This document shows positions 1 to 8,517 of a stretch of DNA of 64,000 nucleotides, piece after piece; the first letter of the stretch is position 1, and each line of letters opens with the position of its first letter. The notes under the pieces are model-generated. The model worked only from the letters and a program-made list of their open reading frames with translations, had not been told where the DNA came from and made no database searches. A program made the position numbers and the translations under genes. Source of the DNA: JACDBZ01 sp038233215 (GTDB lineage: Bacteria > Chloroflexota > Limnocylindria > QHBO01); the NCBI GenBank assembly GCA_038233215.1, contig JBBSML010000008.1:1-64000 (forward strand), in the 5' to 3' direction.

Positions 1-980
1 CGGTGATCTTCATCTCGCATCGGATGCTCGAGATCGCCGCCCTTTGCGATCGCGCGACCGTCCTGCGCGACGGTGAAACGGTCGGCGTGGTGGACGTGGC
101 TCCCGGGGTGGAGGAGCGGATCGTGGATCTGATGCTGGGGCGTGCCGGAATGAAGGCGGCCGAGTCACTGGCGGCATCTCCGACGGCCATTCCGACCGAT
201 GGCCCCGCTCGCCTGAAGGTGCGCGCCCTCCGGGCGGGGACCAAGCTGCATGACGTCTCGTTCGAGCTGCGCGCGGGCGAGGTGCTCGGCGTGGTGGCCC
301 TCGAGGGGCAGGGCCAGGACGAGCTGTTCGAGATCATGGCAGGCGAGCGTCGGCCCGACGGCGGCGAGTTGCTCGTCAACGGTCGCGCGGTGCGCTTCGG
401 ACACCCCGCCGACGCCATCCGGGCAGGCATCGTCTACGTCCCGGCCGACCGGTCGGACGCGCTCCTGGCTCAGCGATCCGTCCGGGAGAATATCGCTCTC
501 CCCGCATCGGCGAGGGCAAGCGGCTGGGGTCCGATCGACATGCAGGCCGAGCGGGCTCGGGTGGACACCGCCATCGGCCGCCTCCAGATCGACACACGCG
601 CGCACTCGGAGGTTCGGCGGCTGTCCGGCGGCAACCAGCAGAAGGTGACGATCGCGCGCTGGATCGCCGCGGGCGTGCAGACCCTGCTCTGCTTCGATCC
701 GACGCGCGGCATCGACATCCGCACCAAGAACGAGATTTATCAGCTGCTGGGCGAGCTGGCACGGGCGGGCTCCGCGGTACTGCTCTACACATCCGAGCTC
801 GGCGAGATCCAGCGCGCGTGTGATCGAGCCGTGGTCATGTTCGGCGGACGCGTCGTCGACGAGTTCCCCGCCGATCGAGCGGATGAGCCGACCCTCATGC
901 GTGCCGCTTACGGACTGCCGCCGGGCGCGATGGCGCCAGAGGAAATAGTCGCCGATGCCGGCTTTGGGGCGTCGCGATGA
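1..980 (+). CDS. Sugar ABC transporter ATPase, RbsA-type (5' end outside window)
   Basis: C-terminal part of a duplicated ribose/xylose-type import ATPase that energises the two permeases encoded next. The visible 325 residues start at the H-loop of the first nucleotide-binding domain (FISHRM). They contain the second domain with its degenerate P-loop (LEGQGQDEL, about residue 100) and the family signature LSGGNQQK (207-214). The Walker B region reads LLCFDPTRGID where family members usually read LDEPTRG, so the expected Glu after the Asp is absent. That is tolerable in the second, often weak site of these proteins. The stop overlaps the next ATG (ATGA). The substrate-binding protein would be expected upstream, outside the window. 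Confidence 0.93.
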   Translation, partial: VIFISHRMLEIAALCDRATVLRDGETVGVVDVAPGVEERIVDLMLGRAGMKAAESLAASPTAIPTDGPARLKVRALRAGTKLHDVSFELRAGEVLGVVALEGQGQDELFEIMAGERRPDGGELLVNGRAVRFGHPADAIRAGIVYVPADRSDALLAQRSVRENIALPASARASGWGPIDMQAERARVDTAIGRLQIDTRAHSEVRRLSGGNQQKVTIARWIAAGVQTLLCFDPTRGIDIRTKNEIYQLLGELARAGSAVLLYTSELGEIQRACDRAVVMFGGRVVDEFPADRADEPTLMRAAYGLPPGAMAPEEIVADAGFGASR

Positions 981-1981
981 GTGCCGCCGCGCCCGCCGTC
1001 AGCGGCAATGGCGCGGGTATCGCCGATGCGCTGCGTCGCTTCGTCCGCCGCGACACCTGGTTCGTGGCGCTGCTGGCGCTGCTCGTGGCGCTCCTGGTCG
1101 TCACGAAGCTCATCAGGCCGAACTACGGTTCCTTCGACCTCGGATCGCTGGCGATCGCCGCGCTGCCGGTTGCGTTGGCGGCGGTGGCGCAGGCGATCGT
1201 CGTCATCTCCGGCGGCATCGACCTGTCGATCGGCTCGATGATGGCACTCACCAGCGTGACGGCCGCTCGCCTGATGCAGGACTCGAGCGACCCGATGGCG
1301 ATCGTCGTGGTCATCGGCGTCCTGTTGATAGGCCTCCTGCTCGGTCTCATCAATGGCGCGCTGGTGGTCGCTTCGCGCGTCCCCGACATCGTCGTCACGC
1401 TCGCCATGTCGTACGTATGGGCCGGTGTTGCGCTGCTCGTGCTCGGGACCCCGGGTGGTGGCGCGGCCGACTGGTTCAAGGACCTCAGCCGTGGCTCCCT
1501 GCTGATCGAGTGGATCCCGAAGGCCCTCGTACTCCTGCTGGTGGTGGTCGCGGTCGTCTGGATTCCGCTGGCTCGCTCGCGCCTGGGACTCTCGATCTTC
1601 GCCATCGGCAGCAACCGGCTGGCGGCCTTCCGCAGTGGCGTCGACGTGGCGCGCACCCGCATCGCCGCGTATGCGCTCACGGGTTTGCTGGCGGCCACCG
1701 GCGGGCTGGCCCTCACGATGACGACGGGGATCGGCACCCCGATTCCGGGGCCCTACACCCTGCTGAGCGTCGCGGCCATTGTGCTCGGCGGGGTGAGCCT
1801 GGCGGGTGGCCGCGGCGGGATGATAGGCCCGATCGTGGCCGTCTTCGTCCTGGCCCTGATTCGCGCCGACCTCACCTTCCTCGGGGTCGATCCGAACTTC
1901 ACGACCGTCCTGCAGGGGGTGATCATGGTCGTGGTGGTCATGATCGGTGCGTTCCTCACGTTGCGTCGGCGATCAGCATGA
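977..1981 (+). CDS. Sugar ABC transporter permease, RbsC-type (first of two)
   Basis: Inner-membrane permease of 334 residues with about ten hydrophobic segments. It carries the family's GGIDLSIGSMMAL motif near residue 78 and a cytoplasmic coupling segment GSNRLAAFRSGV near residue 213. It starts inside the ATPase stop (ATGA) and ends inside the next permease start (ATGA), so the three are translationally coupled. Two non-identical adjacent permeases imply a heterodimeric channel, as in several ribose/galactofuranose-type importers. The substrate cannot be told from the sequence. The kinase and catabolic genes nearby suggest a sugar or sugar derivative. Confidence 0.93.
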   Translation: MSAAAPAVSGNGAGIADALRRFVRRDTWFVALLALLVALLVVTKLIRPNYGSFDLGSLAIAALPVALAAVAQAIVVISGGIDLSIGSMMALTSVTAARLMQDSSDPMAIVVVIGVLLIGLLLGLINGALVVASRVPDIVVTLAMSYVWAGVALLVLGTPGGGAADWFKDLSRGSLLIEWIPKALVLLLVVVAVVWIPLARSRLGLSIFAIGSNRLAAFRSGVDVARTRIAAYALTGLLAATGGLALTMTTGIGTPIPGPYTLLSVAAIVLGGVSLAGGRGGMIGPIVAVFVLALIRADLTFLGVDPNFTTVLQGVIMVVVVMIGAFLTLRRRSA

Positions 1982-2967
1982 CGGCGATGGAGCAGCCCGT
2001 GAGTGGGACGCGACCGGGGAACGGATGGCGCCGCGTCCTGCGTGATCGGCCACTGGTCCCGCTGCTCATCCTGCTGCTGGTGCTGATCACCGTCCTCCAG
2101 GTCGCACAGCCCGGCATCGTGAGCGTCGACTGGGTGTCCTCGACGATTCGGTTTGCCATCCCGCTGGCGATCCTGGCCGCGGCCCAGACTCTGACGATGC
2201 TGACTGCCGGAATCGACCTGTCGGTGGCGGCGATTGCCTCGATGTCGGCGTATATCATCGCGACGCAGTCGCCCGAGCAGGGTCCCCTGGTCGCGGTGCT
2301 CATCGCCCTGGCCGCGTGCGCCGTCGCCGGCTTGGTGAATGGGATCGGCGTGGGCGTCTTCAGAGTGCACCCGCTGATCATGACCCTGGGCATGAGCTTG
2401 GTCGTGCTGGGGCTCGTGACGGTCTACCAGCGCATCATGGTCTCCGCCGGCTCACGCGTACCGGAAGCGATCGCCTGGCTCGGTGGCGGCACGTCCCTCG
2501 GTGGCGTGCCCAACAGCCTCCTGATCTTCGTGCCGTTGGCCACGCTCATCCTGGTCGGCCTGCGACGGTCCGGCTTTGGCCGGTTGTTGTACGCGGTGGG
2601 CGACAACGAGGTCGCCTCGCGCCTCGCGGGCGTGCGGATATGGCAGGTGCTCACCGTCCTCTACGTGCTGTCCGGCCTGATGGCCGGCCTGGCCGGACTC
2701 GTCCTGGCCGGCCTGACCAATGCGGCGAGCGCGACCCTGGCCGACCGATATCTGCTGCCGTCGGTGGCCGCGGCGGTCATCGGCGGAACGTCGATCTTCG
2801 GTGGGCGCGGCGGCTATGCCGGTACCATCGTCGGCGCGCTGATCCTGACTGTCCTGACCACGCTGCTGACCGTGCTCTCCATGCCGGAGCCGGTGCGCCA
2901 GATCCTGTTCGGCCTGATCATCCTGGCCGTGGCCGCGGCGTACACACGGATCACGGAGGAGTCGTGA
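1978..2967 (+). CDS. Sugar ABC transporter permease, RbsC-type (second)
   Basis: Second membrane subunit of the importer, 329 residues, polytopic. It has the TAGIDLSVAAIASM motif and the coupling segment GDNEVASRLAGV, matching the preceding permease in order. The frame is open far upstream, but the start chosen is the ATG at 1978. That ATG overlaps the previous stop, and the hydrophobic N-terminus begins shortly after it. The upstream in-frame stretch is Arg/Gly-rich and only shadows the first permease. Six bases separate its stop from the ROK kinase start. Confidence 0.92.
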   Translation: MTAMEQPVSGTRPGNGWRRVLRDRPLVPLLILLLVLITVLQVAQPGIVSVDWVSSTIRFAIPLAILAAAQTLTMLTAGIDLSVAAIASMSAYIIATQSPEQGPLVAVLIALAACAVAGLVNGIGVGVFRVHPLIMTLGMSLVVLGLVTVYQRIMVSAGSRVPEAIAWLGGGTSLGGVPNSLLIFVPLATLILVGLRRSGFGRLLYAVGDNEVASRLAGVRIWQVLTVLYVLSGLMAGLAGLVLAGLTNAASATLADRYLLPSVAAAVIGGTSIFGGRGGYAGTIVGALILTVLTTLLTVLSMPEPVRQILFGLIILAVAAAYTRITEES

Positions 2968-2973
2968 CGGGCC

Positions 2974-3888
2974 ATGGTTGAGGCGGATGCGCGTCACCTG
3001 GGACTCGACCTCGGCGCCACCAACATCAAATGGTCGGTGGTCGAGCATGCCGGTGAAGATTGGCGCTTCCTCGGGCGCGGGCAGACCCGCACTCCGGCTG
3101 CGGCCGGGCCGGCGGCGGTCGTCAAGAGCCTCATCGATGTGGGGCACAAGGCAATCTCGGAGTGGCCGGACGTGATCTCGGTGGGGGTCGGAGTCCCGGG
3201 TCTGTATGACGCGGAGACTGGGGCGGCCCGCTTTCTGCCGAATCTGCCGGGCGAGTGGGAAGGTCGGCCGGTTGCCGTTCCGGTGGCAGCGGCAATGGCG
3301 CTCCCTGCGTTCCTGATCAACGACGCGCGGGCGTTCGGCTTGGCCGAGCTGCGGCTGGGTGCGGGCCGCGGCTGCAGCACGATGGTGGGCCTCACGCTGG
3401 GCAGCGGCGTGGGCGGCGTCGTCATCGTCGATGGGCACGTGCACTTCGGCCATGACGGCACCGGTGGCGAGGTCGGACACCAGACGATCGAGGCCAATGG
3501 TCCGCCATGCACCTGTGGAAACCGCGGATGTCTCGAGGCGCTGACGAAGGCGGACCGCCTCGCCGCCGCGTGCGGCACCGATACGGTGGAGGAGGCGGTG
3601 GAAGCGGCCCGTGGCGGGGACGAGCGGGCCGCAGCGGGATTCGCGCAGGTGGGGCGCTACCTCGGCATCGGCATTGCGAACCTGATCGTGCTGCTGACAC
3701 CCGATCGTGTCGTCCTCGGCGGCGGGGTTGCGGCCGCCGGCGCCCTGCTGCTCGACCCGATTCACGAGGAGGTACGCCGACGAGTGCACGTGACGGCGCT
3801 CGATCGGGTCGAGATCGTGGCCGCACAGCTCGGGACCTGGGCGGGCGCCATAGGGGCCGCGGTCCACGGGGCGGAGAGCATGGCGTGA
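2974..3888 (+). CDS. ROK-family sugar kinase
   Basis: Cytoplasmic sugar kinase of 304 residues. The N-terminal phosphate-binding motif LGLDLGATNIKW begins near residue 9. The likely catalytic Asp is D117 in LINDARA. The ROK zinc motif is complete: His169 followed by CTCGNRGC with Cys179, Cys181 and Cys186. GGGVAAAG near residue 250 lies in the ATP site. In this operon it probably phosphorylates the imported sugar or a derived keto-deoxy acid. ROK regulators carry an N-terminal HTH, which is absent here, so an enzyme is more likely than a repressor. Substrate unknown. Confidence 0.9.
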   Translation: MVEADARHLGLDLGATNIKWSVVEHAGEDWRFLGRGQTRTPAAAGPAAVVKSLIDVGHKAISEWPDVISVGVGVPGLYDAETGAARFLPNLPGEWEGRPVAVPVAAAMALPAFLINDARAFGLAELRLGAGRGCSTMVGLTLGSGVGGVVIVDGHVHFGHDGTGGEVGHQTIEANGPPCTCGNRGCLEALTKADRLAAACGTDTVEEAVEAARGGDERAAAGFAQVGRYLGIGIANLIVLLTPDRVVLGGGVAAAGALLLDPIHEEVRRRVHVTALDRVEIVAAQLGTWAGAIGAAVHGAESMA

Positions 3889-4619
3889 CCACTGGCACAC
3901 CCCGCTATCGGACCATCGAGCAGGCGCTGCGCCAACGGATTGCCGCACTTCGTCCCGGTGACCAGCTCCCCTCGGACACCCAGTTGTGCGCCGAGTTCAG
4001 CGTCAGCCGGATGACCGCCCGCAACGCGATGCAGCGCCTGGCCGAAGACGGCCTCCTGCGACGCTTGCCGGGACGCGGCAGCTTCGTCACCGAGCCATCG
4101 ACGCATCGACGGGCTGATCGCCTGATGAGCTTCTCGCGTGAGATGGCGCGGCGCGGACGCAGGGTGTCATCGGTCGTCGTGGCTCGTGAGATCCGCCCGG
4201 CCGGCCCCGGCGAGGCGACGAGCCTGCGCGTGCGCGAGGGCGACCCGATCGTGTATCTCCAGCGGGTTCGGTGCGCCGATGATCAGCCGATCGCGCTGGA
4301 GACCGCCATCCTCGAGCGACGAGCCTCACCGGCGGTCATGGCCGCGGACATTCGGAGTGGTTCGCTGCATGCCGCGCTTCTCGCAGCCGGGCACGTCCTG
4401 CGGCGCGGGACCGCCACGATCAGTGCTGAGGCGGCGTCGGCCGATGACGCACGGTTGCTGGGCACGACCCGGGGCGGCCCGATGCTCGTGGAGCGGCGCG
4501 TGATCGTGGATTTCGATGGCCGGCCGGTCGAGGCCACAGAGTCTCGGTATCCCGCGGATCGGTACGCGCTCGAGGTGTGGTTCGACGTCGAGGATTCCTC
4601 GGTCAGCCCGCCTCGCTGA
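3885..4619 (+). CDS. GntR/HutC-family transcriptional regulator with UTRA domain
   Basis: Ligand-responsive DNA-binding protein of 244 residues. An N-terminal winged HTH (about 1-72, including SVSRMTARNAMQRL) is followed by a UTRA effector domain (about 85-238, with VYLQRVRCADDQPIALE). The GTG at 3885 overlaps the kinase stop (GTGA). The gene ends 17 bases inside the 3' end of the convergent SDR gene, so the two transcripts overlap at their tails. As the last gene of the transporter operon it is the natural candidate to repress this locus and the facing catabolic operon in the absence of substrate (inference from position). Confidence 0.9.
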   Translation: MTTGTPRYRTIEQALRQRIAALRPGDQLPSDTQLCAEFSVSRMTARNAMQRLAEDGLLRRLPGRGSFVTEPSTHRRADRLMSFSREMARRGRRVSSVVVAREIRPAGPGEATSLRVREGDPIVYLQRVRCADDQPIALETAILERRASPAVMAADIRSGSLHAALLAAGHVLRRGTATISAEAASADDARLLGTTRGGPMLVERRVIVDFDGRPVEATESRYPADRYALEVWFDVEDSSVSPPR

Positions 4620-5406
4620 CACCCCACCCGGCGTCCACATCGATCACCTGGCCGGTGACCATGCGAGCGGAGGAGCTGAGGAGGTGCAGGGCGGTCGGCG
4701 TTACGTCATCGGCTTCGATCGGTCCATGCGCCAGGGGCTGCTTTCGCTCGAGATAGGGGCGGATGGCCGGATCGTCCTGGGCTCGGCGGCTCATGGGCGT
4801 GGCGACGAGCGCCGGGGCGATGGCGTTGACGCGGATGCTGTGTGGCGCATAGGAGGCGGCCATGGATCGCGTGAGGGCCTCGATGGCACCCTTGCTGGCC
4901 GCATAGGCGTGTGTTCCGAAGTGTCCCGGCGAGGGATGGCGGGCCAGCGCGCTCGACATGTTGAGGATGACCCCGCGGGCGCCGTCGCCGTCCGGCTCCT
5001 GGGCGAGCATGCGGGTGATGACCGCTCGACAGACCAGGAACATGCTGGTCGCGTTCGTGCTGAGCACGATCTCCCAACCCGCCAGCGTTGCCTCGTGGGC
5101 CGGACCGTCGCCGAAGCGGCGTCCGCTGATGCCTGCCACGTTGTACACCGCGTCGATACGACCGAACGTCGACGAGCACGCCTGGACCGCCGCCTCCACC
5201 TCGTTCTCGCGGGTCACATCGGCCGCCTGCCACGCCGCCTGCCGGCTTGATGCGCCGATCTCGTCTGCCAGAGCGCGGGCATGATCAGGGTCACGCGAGA
5301 CGATGAAGACCCGCCCGCCCTCTGCCGCGATCGCCCGTGCGGCCGATGCGGCCATGCCGGTCGATCCGGTCACCAGGACGGTTCGATCGGCGAATCGCGC
5401 GTTCAA
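4603..5406 (-). CDS. SDR-family NAD(P)-dependent dehydrogenase
   Basis: Short-chain dehydrogenase of 267 residues. The nucleotide-binding motif is TGSTGMAAS; the third Gly of the classical TGxxxGxG is Ala. NVAGIS, the Ser of NMSSAL and the catalytic YAASK are all present. The predicted start is TTG at 5406, which overlaps the aldolase stop; the upstream in-frame extension is Arg-rich shadow sequence. It probably oxidises a sugar or sugar-acid hydroxyl in the catabolic operon. It is the last gene of a minus-strand operon and overlaps the facing regulator by 17 bases. The start codon is the least certain part. Confidence 0.85.
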   Translation of the reverse strand: MNARFADRTVLVTGSTGMAASAARAIAAEGGRVFIVSRDPDHARALADEIGASSRQAAWQAADVTRENEVEAAVQACSSTFGRIDAVYNVAGISGRRFGDGPAHEATLAGWEIVLSTNATSMFLVCRAVITRMLAQEPDGDGARGVILNMSSALARHPSPGHFGTHAYAASKGAIEALTRSMAASYAPHSIRVNAIAPALVATPMSRRAQDDPAIRPYLERKQPLAHGPIEADDVTPTALHLLSSSARMVTGQVIDVDAGWGVSEAG

Positions 5407-6044
5407 CTCGTTGCCACGGACTGCACGATCGCGCGACGGGTCGCGGCGTCCGCGCGGACGATCGCGCCGCCAATGCCGACGGCAGCCGCTCCGGCTTGCA
5501 GAAAGCCTGCGACGTTCGCCCCATCGACGCCGCCGGTCGGGATCAGGGCGATGTCGGGCAGCGGACCGTGCAGCTCGCGCACCATGGCCGCTCCCACCGC
5601 CGATGCCGGGAAGAGCTTGACGAACGTGGCACCCGCCATCCAGGCAGCAGTGATCTCGGTGGGAGTGAAGGCTCCGGGGATGAAGGGCATGCCGCCCTCG
5701 ACGGACTCGCGGAGAAGGCCGAGGTCCAGGATTGGTGCCACCGCAAAGTCGGCGCCGGCGCGGTGGGCGGCCCATAGCTGCTGCGGGTGAAGCACCGTTC
5801 CGGCGCCGACCAGATAGGGTCCATCGCGGCGCAGAGCGAGGTGGGAGCGCAGCGCGGCCAGATCGTCCTCGGCCGTCGGCGCATCCATGGTCACCTCGAA
5901 GGCGCGCGCGCCGGCATCTGCCAGCTCATCGGCAAGTGTCAGCAGCCGGTCCGGCGGCGAGACACGGCGCATGATCACGATCAGTCGATGACGCCGGATG
6001 GCCTGGGACACTTCACCGCCCCGCAGTTCGCGCGCTGCGCTCAT
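5403..6044 (-). CDS. KDPG/KHG-type aldolase
   Basis: Class I aldolase of 213 residues from the 2-keto-3-deoxy-6-phosphogluconate/4-hydroxy-2-oxoglutarate aldolase family. It cleaves a 2-keto-3-deoxy (phospho)sugar acid to pyruvate and an aldehyde. The Schiff-base lysine lies in ATFVKLFPAS, and the general acid/base Glu is probably in AFEVTMD. The GTGGVDGANV phosphate-binding region near residue 165 appears as PTGGVDGANV. It overlaps both neighbours by 4 bases. Together with the ROK kinase it suggests an Entner-Doudoroff-like end to this pathway, though no sugar-acid dehydratase is visible in the window. Confidence 0.88.
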   Translation of the reverse strand: MSAARELRGGEVSQAIRRHRLIVIMRRVSPPDRLLTLADELADAGARAFEVTMDAPTAEDDLAALRSHLALRRDGPYLVGAGTVLHPQQLWAAHRAGADFAVAPILDLGLLRESVEGGMPFIPGAFTPTEITAAWMAGATFVKLFPASAVGAAMVRELHGPLPDIALIPTGGVDGANVAGFLQAGAAAVGIGGAIVRADAATRRAIVQSVATS

Positions 6045-7336
6045 CCCGTGGCCACCGCGGAGAGCGGCTCGAGGAGAGCGCCGCCACTTCCCAGCCGCCG
6101 CCGCAGTAGGTGAGCGTCGAGGGCTCGAGGAGTCACGCCAGCCTGCACCGCCATGGCCGCCGCGGTGCCAGCGGCCTGGCCCATCGCCATGCAGGTTGCC
6201 ATGGAGCGCGCCGACGCGTGGGCATCATGCGTCGCGCTGAAGCAGCGGCCCGCGACCAGCAGCGACTCGACGCCCGACGGCAGGAGCGTCCGATACGGGA
6301 TGCCGTACACGCCCGAGTCGGGAACGTAGCGCCACTCCGTGTCGCCGCCAGCGTGATGATCCTCGATCGGCGCGCCGCACAGCGCGATCTCGTCGTCGAA
6401 GCGTCGGCCGCTGAGCACATCCTGCCGGGTGAGCCGATAGTCACCGTGCACGCGCCGGCTCTCGCGCACCCCGATGGCGGGACTGGTGGCGACGATGACC
6501 GCTTCCTCGAAACCCGGAACCCGATCGCGTAGGAAGCGGTAGTACTCGCGCACCTGGCGGCGGCCCTCGACCTCTGCCCGCGTCAGCTGCTCGGGATCGG
6601 TGGCGTCCACGTTCGGGAGGCGCGTCATGTGGACCAGGGCCACCCCGGCGAATGGCGTGCGGTGCCATGAGCCCTCGAGGCGTGGGAGCGCGTAATCGCC
6701 CGAGTCGGCAGCCTCGCCCATGAGTCTCCACAGCTCGGCCTTCGGGACCGATGCAGCCCGCGCCATGTCCACGTTGGCCAGCTTGAACAGGGTCGAGAGC
6801 GACTGGACCGTGCCCGATGCCTGCGCATTGTCGTATGGCACGCCGGCCATCGCGCACAGGTCGGCGTCGCCGGAGGCGTCGACGACCGCATCGGCACCGA
6901 TGAAGCGCTCACCGCCCTTGTTCCAGCAACGGATGCCTTCGATTCGCCCGCCGGCCACCTGGACGCCGGTGGCCCAGGTGTGGAGCAGCAGATCGACCTC
7001 GGCTTCTTCGGCCAGCTCTTCCCACATGAGCTTGAGCGCCTCCTGGTCATACGTCACCCCTGTGCCCGCTCCATAGGTGTTGGGTCGCTCGAACGCGACA
7101 CCTTCCGCGGTCAGCCGCTCGACCACTTCCCAGCCGATCCCGCCGACGACCCGCCGCGGGTCTCCACCGGGCGTGTAGAAGGCGTAGAACGTGTCGAGTA
7201 CCGCCGTGGACGTTCCGCCCATGAAGCCCAGCCGGTCGACGAGCAACGTCCGAGCACCCAGGCGCCCGGCGGTGATGGCCGCGGCTGATCCGGCGGATCC
7301 CGATCCGACCACGATGACGTCGTAACGATCAGTCAT
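6041..7336 (-). CDS. FAD-dependent oxidoreductase (PF12831-like)
   Basis: Flavoprotein of 431 residues that starts directly with the dinucleotide-binding motif DVIVVGSGSAGSAAA, followed by an acidic ribose-binding position (LLVD). A second glycine-rich element, VVDASGDADLCAMAG near residue 150, and the C-terminal SLLVAGRCFSATHDAHAS match FAD-binding proteins of the PF12831 type. No signal peptide or membrane segment is seen. It sits between a lactonase-like hydrolase and the aldolase with 4-base overlaps, so it probably oxidises a pathway intermediate. The substrate and electron acceptor cannot be inferred. Confidence 0.82.
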   Translation of the reverse strand: MTDRYDVIVVGSGSAGSAAAITAGRLGARTLLVDRLGFMGGTSTAVLDTFYAFYTPGGDPRRVVGGIGWEVVERLTAEGVAFERPNTYGAGTGVTYDQEALKLMWEELAEEAEVDLLLHTWATGVQVAGGRIEGIRCWNKGGERFIGADAVVDASGDADLCAMAGVPYDNAQASGTVQSLSTLFKLANVDMARAASVPKAELWRLMGEAADSGDYALPRLEGSWHRTPFAGVALVHMTRLPNVDATDPEQLTRAEVEGRRQVREYYRFLRDRVPGFEEAVIVATSPAIGVRESRRVHGDYRLTRQDVLSGRRFDDEIALCGAPIEDHHAGGDTEWRYVPDSGVYGIPYRTLLPSGVESLLVAGRCFSATHDAHASARSMATCMAMGQAAGTAAAMAVQAGVTPRALDAHLLRRRLGSGGALLEPLSAVATG

Positions 7337-8289
7337 GCGATGGGGGGATGGAGCGCAAAGGCATGCGCCGGGTTCGCTATCAGGATGGCGTCGACCGCAT
7401 CGCTGCCGATTCGCCGCCGCAGTCGCGGCACGAACGTGTCCATCAGGTATCGCATGCCAGGCCCACCGCTGTACGCTCGGAACGAGGATCGGCGCCCAAG
7501 ATCCAGCCCCAGCAGGAGGCGGCCAAGGTGCCCCGCACCAACCAAGCGCTCGATCAAGTCGAGCAGCTCGCTGTCGGGCCGATACTTCGTGCGCCCCATC
7601 GTGTCGTACTCGAGACTCACCCCGCGTGCCGCGATCTCGGCGTGCAGATCGGCATCCGGATTCCGGTCCAGGTGAGCCAGGATGATCCGATGCGGCGGCA
7701 CGCCGTAGCGTTCGAGCAGGCTGACGACCTCGTGCCCGAACGTGCCGATCTCAGTGTGAACGAGGATCGGAACGCCGCCGCGACGAGAACCGATGGCGCC
7801 TGCCTCGAGGCGCCGTTGTTCGGCGGGGCTTGCATGGTGGTACGAGGTGCCGGCCTTGATCACGCCGGCCTGCGCCGCATCCGGTTCGGTAGATGGGTCG
7901 GTCCAATCCCGCGGGTCCATTCCGGTCTCGAGATCGCGAAGGATGCGCTCCGCGAGCGTGTCGACGGATGCAGCATGTACCCAATGGCCATCGGGATAGT
8001 GCGCATCGCGGTGGTAGCCGGTGGCTGCGATGATCGGGACTCCGGTCGAGTCCGATACGGTGCGCAGCAGGTCCGGGCGGCGTCCGAGACCAATCGGCGT
8101 CACCTCGACGATGGTCCCGATCCCGCTGGCGCTGGCCTCCATCACCTCGGCCCTGGATCGATCGAGGTCGTCGAGCTCGTCGCCGGACAGGGCCGGACTG
8201 AGCAGAAACAGATGTTCGTGCGCATCCACCACGCCGAGTTTCGATACCGGCATGCGGCCGGTCACCGTCATCACCTCAGCGTCGGGCAT
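7333..8289 (-). CDS. Phosphotriesterase-family metal-dependent hydrolase (possible sugar lactonase)
   Basis: TIM-barrel amidohydrolase of 318 residues. It keeps every expected metal ligand in order: HEH in VVDAHEHLF, the carbamylated Lys in GVIKAGTSYHH, His in PILVHTEIG, His in IILAHLDRN and Asp in LLGLDLG. Relatives include phosphotriesterase-like lactonases, so lactone hydrolysis fits the sugar-acid setting, but this is inference. It is the first gene of the minus-strand operon. A TACCAT hexamer (8296-8301) sits 6 bases before the ATG and there is no Shine-Dalgarno, so the message is probably leaderless. Confidence 0.87.
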   Translation of the reverse strand: MPDAEVMTVTGRMPVSKLGVVDAHEHLFLLSPALSGDELDDLDRSRAEVMEASASGIGTIVEVTPIGLGRRPDLLRTVSDSTGVPIIAATGYHRDAHYPDGHWVHAASVDTLAERILRDLETGMDPRDWTDPSTEPDAAQAGVIKAGTSYHHASPAEQRRLEAGAIGSRRGGVPILVHTEIGTFGHEVVSLLERYGVPPHRIILAHLDRNPDADLHAEIAARGVSLEYDTMGRTKYRPDSELLDLIERLVGAGHLGRLLLGLDLGRRSSFRAYSGGPGMRYLMDTFVPRLRRRIGSDAVDAILIANPAHAFALHPPIA

Positions 8290-8352
8290 GCCCGCATGGT
8301 AGCGGGGGCTCGGGTGGCGCGCCCCCAGACCGACCCTCGGTCAGGATCGAGG

Positions 8353-8514
8353 TCAGCCTTCGTCGATGTCCGCGTCGCTCTCCGGATCGGCGTCGGATTC
8401 GGGCGGAATATTGGCCTCGTCGGCCTCCGTCATGGAGGGGTCATAGGCCAGTCCCTCGTCCGGCGGCGGGCCGCTGGGCTGGGAAACGGTTTTCGCGTCG
8501 CGCTCCTGCTCCAT
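8353..8514 (-). CDS. Tiny acidic protein (53 aa), unknown
   Basis: A 53-residue open frame starting MEQERDAKTV and ending in a strongly acidic tail rich in Asp, Glu and Ser (alternating DAD/ESD). It has no hydrophobic segment and no Cys, and is probably disordered. It starts 3 bases after the stop of the equally small gene upstream (8518-8742), which suggests a two-gene transcript. No family recognised. The acidic low-complexity character also occurs in the halves of stress or general-stress small proteins, but nothing assigns a role here. Confidence 0.5.
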   Translation of the reverse strand: MEQERDAKTVSQPSGPPPDEGLAYDPSMTEADEANIPPESDADPESDADIDEG

Positions 8515-8517
8515 CGT

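Noticed and set aside
955..1977. N-terminal extension of the second sugar permease by 341 codons
   Set aside because: The extension shadows the first permease in another frame and is Arg-rich; the ATG at 1978 overlaps the upstream stop.
2452..3948. Minus-strand open frame of about 500 codons opposite the ROK kinase
   Set aside because: Shadow of the kinase and permease genes; His/Arg/Asp-rich with no conserved motif.
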